A DNA stretch of 64,000 nt from Rhizopus sp. PT2906 (lineage: Eukaryota; Mucoromycota; Mucoromycetes; Mucorales; Rhizopodaceae), in contig JAMYHX010000119.1 in the NCBI GenBank assembly GCA_025529335.1, positions 1 through 64,000 of the forward strand, in the 5' to 3' direction. Below, piece after piece: positions 54,714-64,000 of this stretch. Under the pieces are notes generated by a model. The model was not told the DNA's origin and ran no database searches. It saw only the letters and a program-made list of their open reading frames with translations. Position numbers and translations under genes: made by a program. How positions within the stretch are numbered: position 1 is the first letter of the stretch; every line of letters starts with the position of its first letter.

Positions 54714-56448
54714 TTACATTTTGGCCCCCATAAAAGAGCCAACCTTTGTAGCTTGACGAACACCTAAATCTAACATAATTTCTAAAGATAGATATGCGTT
54801 AATAACATGCGTATCCACACATAAACAACTATATTACCTTCGGAGCCACCAGGGATAGCAAACGCTCTTACTTCACGATACAATCGTTCCACTTTTTCAC
54901 CTTGGCCACCACGGGTATAAGCCAAACCTCCAAAGATCTGAGCTGCTTCACGTGCACAGAATTCAAATGTACGTGTTGACTGGGCCTTACAAAGAGCAAT
55001 GGGGCCACCCAAACGAACGGGCTGTAATTCAGGAGGCATCTTCTTGGCTTGGTAGATAAGAGACTCGAGCCATGCATGGGTTGCCTCTACCTTACGAATC
55101 ATATTGGCCAACTTATTACGGATCACAGGATGGTCAATGAGTCGTTTGCCAAAGGTCTTTCGCTTGTGAGCATATTTCATAGCCTCTTCAATACAGCATC
55201 GAGCAAAACGGTTGGCTTGGATGACGATACCGATACGCTCCGCATTGAAGTTATGCATGATGTATTTGAACCCTTTGTTTTCTTTACCAATCAAGTTTTC
55301 CTTGGGCACCTTGACATCTTCAAAGGTGATGTAGGCTGTACCTGAAGGCCAGACACCAGAGCACTTCATCTGGCGTGTGGTCACACCAGGCATGTCACGT
55401 TCAATCAAAAGGAAGGAGATACCGTTGAACCCTTGTTCACCTGTACGGCAGGCAACAGTGAAGTAGTCGGCAAAGGTACCGTTAGTAATCCACTTCTTTT
55501 CGCCATTGACCAAGTAGTGGTCTCCCATATCCTTAGCCTCTGTCTGAAGATTGGCCACATCAGAGCCACCGGAAGGTTCGGTGATGGCTAAACAAATATG
55601 TTTTGTACCAGACAAGCAATCACGAACGACTTTGTCCTTCAAATACTTGGAGCCAAAGTGCATCACAGGAGGGAGACCGATACCGAGACCACCGAGTAAG
55701 CCCCAGGTAACCTAATAAAAAAAAAGGTGTCAAAAAAGGGGTAATCATGAAAGCAAAATCCCACTTACGCCACCAGACCCACAACGAGACATTTCATCAG
55801 CGACAATTAAAGCGTGGAAAGGGTCAAACTCTTCATATGAAACACCACCTGGTAATCCATAAGGAATATATTCTTTTTCAACACGACCTACAGAGGCAGC
55901 AAGGATACCAGCTTTTGCAGCCTTGACATAGATCTCTCGAGGCATCTGTTTGGCTTCATCCCATTCGTGAGTATAAGGCATGATTTCACGCTCGACAAAG
56001 TCACGCATGAATTGACGTACTTTGCGATGAGAGTCGTTATAGTAGGGGCTATACCAATCTTGGTACCACATAGGATCGCCAAAGGGGACCATGTCACCAA
56101 AGACTTCACCGACTTGAAGAGGATTGGTCGTTGGTATGTCTTCCTGTTCTTCTGATTCTGTACCGATTTCACCAATCATGTACTGAGAGGCGATCTTTGT
56201 GAGAACAGAAGGGTTGTGGAATGCGTCGAATTGCTTGGTAGCATCTGTACCAGCTGCTTTCAAAAGTACTTTCTTGCCTCCTGGATGGTCGTCCAAGAAC
56301 TTTGAAATATCATACACCTTGTCATGAACGATGATCCAACTATAAAATAAATAAGATATTTCGCTGATGGCGTCTTTTGGTATATATTTTACCAATCATC
56401 CGTTTGACTATGCTTAGCGACTTCCTCAACGGTAAACTTCTTGGACAT
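54714..56448 (-). CDS. Cytochrome b5-acyl-CoA dehydrogenase fusion
   Basis: Exons 56448..56393, 56339..55769, 55711..54838, 54781..54714 give 522 residues. Order: cytochrome b5 haem domain (about 4-85: KFTVEEVAKHSQTDD, WIIVHDKVYDISKFLDDHPGG, with the haem His in HPGG, and DAFHNPSV with the second His); linker; acyl-CoA dehydrogenase domain with ICLAITEPSGGSDVANL, KKWITNGTFADYFTV (FAD binding), RKTFGKRLIDHPVIRNKLA, and QIFGGLAYTRGGQGEKVERLYREVRAFAIPGGSEEI near the catalytic region. The C-terminal tripeptide A-K-M fits a weak peroxisomal signal (PTS1). The b5 domain probably passes electrons to or from the flavin; this fusion occurs in fungi. The substrate acyl chain is unknown. Confidence 0.93.
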
Positions 56449-57766
56449 GGAATTAATGTAAGTAAAGAAAAGAAAATAGTAGAAATAATGAAATGCAGTC
56501 CTTTTAAATCAAGCATTCGTTGTGATGTGAGTACTTCACGTGAAAAAAAAGCTAGGGTTTACATACGAGCAATTTTGCCATATTAAGATAACCTTACAAA
56601 CGTAAGGGGGATATGTAAAGGAGGCTTGTACGTTATATAGAGAATGACGAAAGCGAGAGGTTAATCAAGCTGATAAAAGACCGTCTTTCCTCACACAAAC
56701 AGACTTGAAAACTAGATGAACATCATTCAAAAAGAGAGGAGATTGGAACTAGAAGAAAAAAAAAATCATGCAATTAAATCATATGAAAAATTTGTACGGC
56801 CAAAAATTGGGCTTTCTTCTTTGCACAGAGAATGAATTGACCAATGAAAAGAATAGATAACCAAATAGATCTCAATAAAACACACACAGTCTTTATTTGG
56901 ATGGAATGACTTGTACACCTTGTTCATCTTGTCATTTGATCAAATGGCCAAACAGAAACTTACCCCGCATTTTTATTTTTACTTTAAATTCAGACGTTTT
57001 TGGTTCTTTTTTGGACAAAGCAACACAACAATTGCACTTTTTTACTTTTTGATGCGCTTTAAGTTGTTGGATGCATATAACGGCCTATGTTAAGTGGGAC
57101 AGTAATAATCTCCCAGATCAACTCTAGTCTTTAGTGAGTGACTAAGGTCGTGGTGTACCCGTTAGAACGGAGGGTAGTACCATCACAACAGTCGTTGTAA
57201 CATATTGCAAAATATATTTTTACTCTTGCGTTAACCACGCTAAGATGTTTGTGAGCTTCACAGGCATAATTTTTGTTGAAGGAACGCTGGTTGCTTTTAT
57301 TTCTTTCATTTCTTCCAAGTTGGAGGACTCCATCCAGCTCACGTCCTCCGTATCCAAGATATACGAGTGGAGCAGGATGCTCAAAATTACACTTCTCAAT
57401 CATTTTGAGTATTTGCAGCTCCACGAGCCTCCCTTTGCAACGGCTTCCACGCCTTCGTCTTATCCATTTGCTGATAATGACCGATAATATTTTGTTTGTC
57501 TGTCACGCTGATTATACAGCAACGATGCGTTTCCTTTAACAAATCACAAAGTCAATTTTTCGAATATCTCTCTTCGTATTATAAAAAATCATGAGAGAGA
57601 GAGCATGTATGGCTGCTAATTATATACAATATCATTAACATCATTGTTTGGCGTACGATAAGCATATAAAGAGTAGAAGATGTACATTAAACATGTCAAT
57701 CATTAATGTTTTTGAAGGGCATTAGCTTTATAAGTTGTTGCTCCATCTACGATCTTATCACAAAGA
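56449..57766. other. 1.3-kb gap before repeat copy B
   Basis: Upstream region of the cytochrome b5-ACAD gene, AT-rich, followed at 57131-57487 by a GC-richer stretch that is open on both strands (minus 57424..57131, 97 codons; plus 57245..57487). Neither product is recognised, and the pieces resemble decayed mobile-element sequence. Then AT-rich DNA to the repeat edge. Confidence 0.4.
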
Positions 57767-58645
57767 AGAAATATAAATATATACAGACGAACCTCTTTTA
57801 ACAAACATACATCATTTTATACACAGACAGAATTATCTATGATCAATAAGACTAAACATGATACGCTGTATGATAATAAAGTGTATTGTACAAAGAACCA
57901 TTCTTTTTATTTCTTTATTTATTTGCAAAGGATTAAAGGAATACTCATCATAGTGATGATTAGCATGACTAGCATCACTGGACTCCAAAATTTTCAGGAT
58001 TATTACTACAAACAATAATCAGAGCTTTAAGGTGTCTGATTTCAGAATGATCCATAGATAAAAGTGGTTCATCTGATCTTTTTCCATAAGTCATGTCTAT
58101 GACCTTGCCTATGCAACCAGCTTCGATTTGAGTTAGGCTTTGAACGTCGAACACTGCGGCGATTTCTCTAATAGCGTCACTCTCTGCTTCTGTGACCATC
58201 AAAGGTAGGCAAAGTAAGACCAGTAGCAAAGAAGCCAGCAAAGAGAGCGAGGGTCAAGAGCTTGAATTGCATTCTTCTGTGTGTTCTTTTTGGATGAATG
58301 CAAAATGGACTAAAGCCTCTTTTTATAGTGAATTCTGTCAGCATTGGTAAATGTTTAGGGTTGCAGGAAAGCAAATCCAAAAAAAAGGAGTAAAATGCAT
58401 ACGATTGATCTTGATGCAATGTTAAACGGAGGGCATCAGTGTTGATATTGAAGTATGTAAAAAAGGAGGACCTTCTCGTTTTTTTGTAGTCTATTGGGCA
58501 TTTCATAGCAAGACTTTAAGATTATTATTTGTATTTAAACAAATCTTTAAGATATCTAATAGAAATACTCATTTCGAGTAAGCATTGATGATACTCTCAG
58601 TTGTCTATTCACGTAACAAGTTTAGGGGTGCTTTGTTTTCTGTTT
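57767..58645. repeat. 879-bp direct repeat, copy B
   Basis: Second copy of the block at 40620-41498, same orientation, no difference seen on reading. It ends 102 bp before the stop codon of the aspartate aminotransferase gene. Flanks differ at once on both sides and I see no target-site duplication. The part 58273-58645 is the promoter of the embedded gene. Confidence 0.95.
57975..58272 (-). CDS. Small secreted protein, copy B, with a 31-nt intron
   Basis: Identical to the gene at 40828-41125, including promoter, TATA box and the 31-nt intron. Exons 58272..58221 and 58189..57975, 88 residues, signal peptide MQFKLLTLALFAGFFAT. Both copies keep the same frame change, so neither can be ruled the intact parent. 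Both carry the full promoter, so both could be expressed and gene dose would be doubled. Confidence 0.65.
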
Positions 58646-58747
58646 TACATTTCAAGAAATTATATATTTTAAGCGTAACTTTAATTTGAATGTAAGGAAA
58701 GAAAAAAAAAGGGGGGGAAATGACAGTTTCTATAATACACGATATAT

Positions 58748-60306
58748 TTAATCCTTGGTGACGTTGTGGATAGCTTCAGCAAGATACTTGACGTTAGATG
58801 AAGAGATACCTGCCATAGAGATTCTACCATCTTGTGTCAAGTAAACGTGCCAGTCAGACTTGATCTTGTTGACTTGCTCGGGTGTCAAACCAGAATAACA
58901 AAACATACCGATTTGGTCAGTGATATGGTTCCATCTCTTCTTTGATCCAAAGTCCTTTTCAAGATGACCTCTAAGCTTTTCTCTCATGGTGATGATACGA
59001 TCAGCCATCAACTTGACTTCACCGAGCCATTCTTGCTTCAATTCGGGTGTGTTCAAGACGGTGCTGACGATGTGTGCGCCGTGAATAGGTGGGTTAGAGT
59101 ACATGGGACGGATGATGATCTTCAATTGAGACTCAACACGTGCCTTTTCTTCGGCATCAGCACAGACAATAGAGAATGAACCAACACGTTCACCATAGAG
59201 ACCCATGTTCTTGGCAAAGGATTGAGCCAAAACGACTTGGTGGCCTTCTTGGACGAACTTACGGAGAGCGTAAGCATCGCGAGTACAGTCTCCAGAGGCG
59301 AAACCTTGGTAAGCCATATCAAAGAAAGCAAAGTGTTCACGTTCCTACATGTTTCTTAGTATTTGTGACATGAACTCGATCAACCTGTTATATATATGTT
59401 ACCTTGATAACTTTGGAAATTTGGTCCCATTGTTCTTGAGTAGGGTCAACACCAGTAGGGTTGTGAGCACAGGCATGAAGAAGAACGATGGTGTTCTTGG
59501 GTGCTTTCTATAAGACAAGTTAGTATCTTTTCTCTTTCTCTCTCAAGAAAGTAACTTACATAGATATCTTCGAGCATACCGTCGATGTTGAGACCATTTG
59601 TTTGCTTATCAAAATAAGTATACTTCTCCAAGGAAAGACCAGCATTCTTCATAATTGGAATATGGTTACCCCAGGTAGGGTTGGGAACAATAATATTTTT
59701 GGCGTGGGGGTACCAATGGTTCAAGAACTCAGCACCAATACGAAGGGCACCAGTACCAGAAATAGATTGACTAATAACGAGCTACACAAAAAGTTTAATA
59801 TCATCCCTCCTTCTTCGATTATAAACATACTCTGTTATCCTTGATCACAGAACTATCCTCTCCATAAGCAAGTTCACCAGCAACCTTGGTGAAGGCAGGT
59901 ACACCAGTGATACCAGCATATTCCTTGTCCAGACCCTTTTCCATAATCAACTTTTCAGCCTGAACTCACATGAAAAAAAAAAAGATAAATATTCCAAAAA
60001 AGGCAGTGGGAAAAAAAGAGTTTTTTTTTTATTACCTTTTTGACAGCATTCAAGACATAGGGTTTACCATTATCATCACGGTAAGCACCAACACCCAAAT
60101 TCATCTTATTGGGAGATTGATCTTTCTTGTAGGCTTCAGTAACACCCAAGATAGCATCGGGTGGACCTACAGAAAAACAAGAGTTTAATATGTATTTTGT
60201 TGTGTGATTTTTCATTACCTTGAGGAACTGCATTCCAAGTGGAAACGAAGGCACGAGATGCCATAAACTTGGGCTTGACCGAAGCACGAGTGATGGAGGA
60301 GAGCAT
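58748..60306 (-). CDS. AAT1: Aspartate aminotransferase, mitochondrial
   Basis: PLP enzyme that exchanges the amino group between aspartate and 2-oxoglutarate; part of the malate-aspartate shuttle. Exons 60306..60219, 60166..60036, 59959..59831, 59781..59560, 59507..59403, 59344..58748 give 423 residues. Seen: N-terminal presequence MLSSITRASVKPKFMASRAF rich in Arg/Lys/Ser, which fits mitochondrial import; MNLGVGAYRDDNGKPYVL; SGTGALRIGAEFL; NPTWGNHIPI; LHACAHNPTGVDPT; and SFAKNMGLYGERVG with the PLP Lys at about 270. Ends SSNVKYLAEAIHNVTKD. All introns have clean GT-AG ends and phases 1 or 0. Confidence 0.96.
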
Positions 60307-60819
60307 GACTTGAGAGAATAAAGAAGAGAACGGGAGAAAAAAGAAAGAAGAAAGGAAAAAGTCAAGAAACAGTTTCTATTACCAAAAAGGTTACACAACG
60401 TTTGAATTCAGTTACGTTTGTTTCCGAACTCAAACGGTGAGAAAAAAAAAAACAAGGTCCCAGCCAACAACGCGTCTGATTGGGATGAATGAATCCCCTT
60501 CTCTAAACTTCCTTTCAAAACACCCTCTCATTCTTTAGATTTACTCGACAAAAAACAAAGACTCTCGACTAGCTTAGAAAAGATAATGAAAGAGTCATTT
60601 GGAGTCATTTCTTTTGAATTTATAAGGTGATTTGCGGAGTCCATCTTTGTTAAATCATTTTTTGATGGGTCAAAGTCATCATCAATACAAGCCATATCTT
60701 TAATGTAAAGAAAAACAAGGTCAAACGTAGTAAGGAGATTGTAATTATTTGGTTTGTTTTTATTTTGTATTGAACATAGACTTCTATATTATACATTTGT
60801 AGTTCATACATCATATTAT
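60307..60819. other. AAT1 promoter and GH9 3' flank
   Basis: 513 bp. A CAACGCGTCTGATTGG patch (near 60468-60483) includes ACGCGT and ATTGG (reverse CCAAT), both possible factor sites for AAT1. No gene seen. Confidence 0.5.
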
Positions 60820-63428
60820 TTACTGTCCCAACTCAGGGGCTCGTTGGGTCGTGCTCTCAGTGAGCAGTTCTCTAGGCAGAGTGATGCCCTGGTCAGTCAA
60901 ATCCACAGATGTCTTCTTCTGACTCGCAGGAGAACCTTGAGAGAAATCTTTGGGAGAACCATCTTGTTGAAGAGTGCTACCTTCGTCACTTTCGTATCTG
61001 GTTGATGGTTCACTCTTTTGACGAAGAGGTTGTTGACGACGACGACGTATGAACATAAATGCGAGTAGTCCAAGAAGACAGGCTGCTAGGATAGGAAAGA
61101 TAATAGCGATGACAATAGCCCAGGTTGGTAATGCATTGGAAACGTGAGCTGTAGTTGGATTAGATGAACTAGTTGGTGTTTCATAATAGGGTCCATTGGG
61201 ACTGTACATGGCTTGATAGGCCAAGATACCCTGATAGCATGCATTGTAATCAAGAGCAACCTCCGTTTGCGACCAATCAAGTCGCTGATCTGCAAAAGAA
61301 TCATTTTTTGCAGGCCCACCCACGAGTGCTAATTAATATTGTTATTATCAAGGGGGAATAAACAAATAGTATGCACATCTTTTTACCTCCGTAAATAGTA
61401 TGAGAATGACTTAGGTCAGTTGGACTTGCGATGGCGTCCGCAAGAGAATTAAATCCTGCAGCAAGGGCTGAGTGAGGATACTTGGGTGAATTGGGGCGCT
61501 CTCCGACGATATAGTTTTGGTTGATCGGGTTCATGCCAAACATGTAGTTGAGTTGACGGATAGCAAGATCTATATAAAAAGAATGAGAGTGACTTCTTTT
61601 AATTGGGTCATTTTGTTACCTTCGTATCGCTTGATTTTTGCAGAAATGGCCACTTGATCCGTAGGAGAAATGGCAAGTAATGGACGAAGGACTTGACGAG
61701 AATAAGACAGTAAAAGATAGCTTGCGCTCATAGCATTTGCGTTACTATTATCATCGCTATATATTATGTTTGATTAATCAAGCATTAAGGATAACAATAA
61801 GAGATAATACCTATAAAAGTCCCAGAAGAGCAATCCACCCTTGGTTTGGTTGACCGATGTACCACTGACGATACCATCCAAGTAATTCTCCGCGACCTTT
61901 CTGCTTTGAATAGATGTCTGTGGGTCCGAAGTATTAAAGAGAGACTCTGCCAACAGTACATAGACAGCTCCGTACTATTCAAAAGAGGTGATGCATAAGA
62001 ATAATAAAGCCACAAAATGCAATAACCCTTACCGTGTTGTCCCATCCCAGGGGTTCCGTGTGGTTTGTTCTCCAATCGGGCAGTTGATAATATGACAACG
62101 CGTCATTCAAGTAAGTCTCGTTCTTGGTAGCCTTGTACAAAGAAATAGCGGACAGAATCAAGTCATCAAGATAATCTAAAGTCCTAATGAGCCCTGACCT
62201 CATTGTCTTTATTTTGTTTATACATACCGGTGCTTGCGTAAATATCCTTGACCGTAGGAACAGCAAACTGATATCTAGAAAAGCTGATAGTTTTGGAGCA
62301 GCTATAGAGCTGGACACCATGCGACAATAACAGATCCGCATATGCAGCATCTTTCTGATCACCTGTTACAGATGCAAACATACGAAACAAGGAAGATGCA
62401 GTTGCAAAGGCAGCGGCTACATATAAAGATCTATTAGAGTATGAAGGAACATTTAAATATATACACATTTACCTGTCATGGATGCTACATCTGTACCAAA
62501 GTTTGTCTCGTTGATTTGATAACTTGGTCTCGGCAATGGAATATTTGTATCCGGACCTATGGAAATAATGATACGAAAAAGGGAAAATTGTTATTTTAGC
62601 TCTTTGTTATTTTTACATCTAGTCCACATACCGAAGTAATTATTATCCAGACGAACATCTCCTATCTGTTTAAATTGTCTTAAAGTTCCGTACAGTGTTA
62701 TTATATGTTATGACTTACTTGGACATAAAGCGTACATTTACTTGGATGTGCCTTGATCATCCAATCTGTTGCCTAACAATGAACAAAATTAGCCGTTGTC
62801 ATTATGTGATAATAAAGAATATCGTCTTTACCCATTTGACCTGTTCCCGCAAGTAGCTTGCTTGGTTCGCCAGTTCGTATCCTTTGTAGTAATCAATACC
62901 TAAGCCCCACCAGATGATCAGTAATCGTAAAATACAAAAACAGAAAAGAGGTTACCTCCCCAGCTTAGCATAAAAGCTGTGTAACTTAGAGGAAATGTAA
63001 ACTGCAGAGATATAAGGTTAGATATACAGCTTTTTTCATACATTCTCTATTAATACCTTCAAGTAGTCTCCGGCATCATAATATCCCTAAAGAATGAAGT
63101 GTTGAGTGGTTATTTTTTATTTCCTAATGAAAATAACCCGATAACTTACACCAGTCAAGTCCAATTGAACGTCGGAACCATCTGTCAAAGCAGAGTCGTG
63201 TCGCCTAAGTTGAAAAATAAGCATTGTGACAAGAAGGGAAAATAAAACAAGTATGAAATCTTACCAAGCTATACGATTGTTACTAGGTAATTTTCCTGAT
63301 CTCTGTGCTTCATAGAATAAGATTGAATGGCTTAATAGCCGAGCATACTCTAAGTTTGCAGATTGAACAATCGTCAAATTGTTGATTGAAATGGAAGAAA
63401 CGACGGTAGCCATAAGGTGTAATGCCAT
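60820..63428 (-). CDS. Membrane-anchored glycoside hydrolase family 9 (endoglucanase type)
   Basis: Inverting beta-1,4-glucanase family. Fourteen exons: 63428..63265, 63204..63150, 63086..63057, 63001..62956, 62899..62832, 62772..62719, 62665..62632, 62556..62473, 62416..62228, 62175..62033, 61974..61811, 61756..61620, 61569..61387, 61328..60820; the sum is 1860 nt, 619 residues. Order: signal peptide (MALHLMATVVSS); N-terminal motif GGYYDAGDYLKF (about 74-84, catalytic-base Asp pair); LDDLILSAISLY; NQNYIVGERPNSPKYPHSALAAG; GGPAKNDSFADQRLDWSQTEVALDYNA with the proton-donor Glu (about 473); a Ser/Thr linker; one membrane helix (about 519-544); RRRRQQ stop-transfer and a Ser/Gln-rich cytosolic tail. 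Type I membrane topology suggests a role at the cell's own surface or wall. Confidence 0.93.
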
Positions 63429-64000
63429 CAAGAAAAGGAGCAGTATCTTTTTTTGTTATTTCAAAAAGATAAAAAGAAGAGGAATAAAAGATCAAATGGA
63501 AATCGAATATATATTAAATGTACCTTGTATTTATTTATAATGCGACCTTCTTTTTATGTAACCACTACTTCTATATTTATAAACCGTGGTACCTCTCTCT
63601 GCATACAATATGCTTAGCAAGCACAGCCTGTTTTGTTTTTCCTTTAATGGACAAAAAACAAGATTATTCATTGTTTTTCTGTAAACAGGTATCCCTTTAT
63701 AAACAATAAGTTCTGCATTCCTGACGATAGCATGTCGAATAATCCATGGATAGAAATAAAGGCGACAAGAGATTATACCTGTTGTACGCGTGTTCTTGGC
63801 TACTTTACAAACACGACAACCCAAAGCATATCTTGGCACTAACAGGCACGTCCTTAAGTATGCTCTTATGGCAAAATAAGCTTATCCCCTGTCATAACCT
63901 AGTCAATAGCCCGTTATTTGATTCATCCTGTGTCTCATTGCTTAAGTATACGTGTCCGGAATATTTTATTTTCCTCCCCTTCCTCCTCTCCGTGAGCCTT
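63429..64000. other. GH9 upstream region to window end
   Basis: AT-rich DNA upstream of the GH9 gene. A possible minus-strand frame at 63531-63839 (starting MPRYALGCRVCKVAK) has no recognisable features. No further gene supported. Confidence 0.4.

Noticed and set aside
1..64000. CRISPR arrays, prophage, bacterial operons or defence islands
   Set aside because: The window is eukaryotic with spliceosomal introns throughout; no repeat-spacer pattern or bacterial gene cluster seen.

Overview
The window is nuclear DNA of a fungus, most likely Mucoromycota and probably Mucorales. It is AT-rich and gene-dense. Genes are split by many short GT-AG introns (46-180 nt where I could model them) with CTAAC/CTNAC-like branch sites. 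The gene set is purely eukaryotic (subunits of RNA polymerases I, II and III, core histones, PCNA, KIN17, an Nrd1/Seb1-type factor), and several proteins look typical of early-diverging fungi (chitin deacetylase, arrestin-like pairs, a family 9 glycoside hydrolase). I cannot name the species. Exon limits were assigned by eye from splice sites, reading phase and family knowledge; no transcript data were available.

Layout. 0-5.7 kb: 3' part of RPA2 (Pol I), a GPI-type chitin deacetylase, and RPC37 (Pol III). 5.7-8 kb: sparse, with one candidate Cys-rich microprotein. 8-19.3 kb: GAPDH, a peroxisomal SCPx-type thiolase, an IML2/TTC39 protein, RRP7, a small membrane protein candidate, a J-protein with an N-terminal zinc ribbon, a previously hidden four-exon gene of unknown function, and a type II membrane ENPP phosphodiesterase. 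19.4-23 kb: a complete core-histone cluster made of a divergent H3/H4 pair and a divergent H2A/H2B pair around a basic protein gene. A tRNA-Gly(GCC) follows. 25.5-29.9 kb: two tandem arrestin-like paralogues, then PCNA with MluI cell-cycle boxes upstream. 31-40.4 kb: a CsbD-like stress protein, an unknown nuclear-type protein, a Golgi-type glycosyltransferase, a 1040-residue PH/coiled-coil protein, a broken small gene candidate, and KIN17.

40.6-58.6 kb is the most dynamic part. It is bounded by two apparently identical 879-bp direct copies of a small secreted-protein gene that seems to need a 31-nt intron. Between them lie an Nrd1/Seb1 homologue, mitochondrial S12, a Gly-rich GPI-type wall protein, weak transposon-like fragments, an RMND1/DUF155 gene that ends early, RPB4, a decayed Helitron, a GT32-LamG-like fusion, and a cytochrome b5-acyl-CoA dehydrogenase fusion. 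58.7-63.4 kb: mitochondrial aspartate aminotransferase and a 14-exon membrane-anchored GH9 glucanase.

Themes that link genes: cell-cycle and chromatin supply (histones, PCNA), transcription and RNA processing (RPA2, RPC37, RPB4, Nrd1/Seb1, RRP7, KIN17), peroxisomal/mitochondrial lipid and amino-acid metabolism (SCPx thiolase, cytochrome b5-ACAD, AAT), and wall or glycan remodelling (chitin deacetylase, GH9, two glycosyltransferases, Gly-rich protein). I found no bacterial-type defence system, CRISPR array or prophage.
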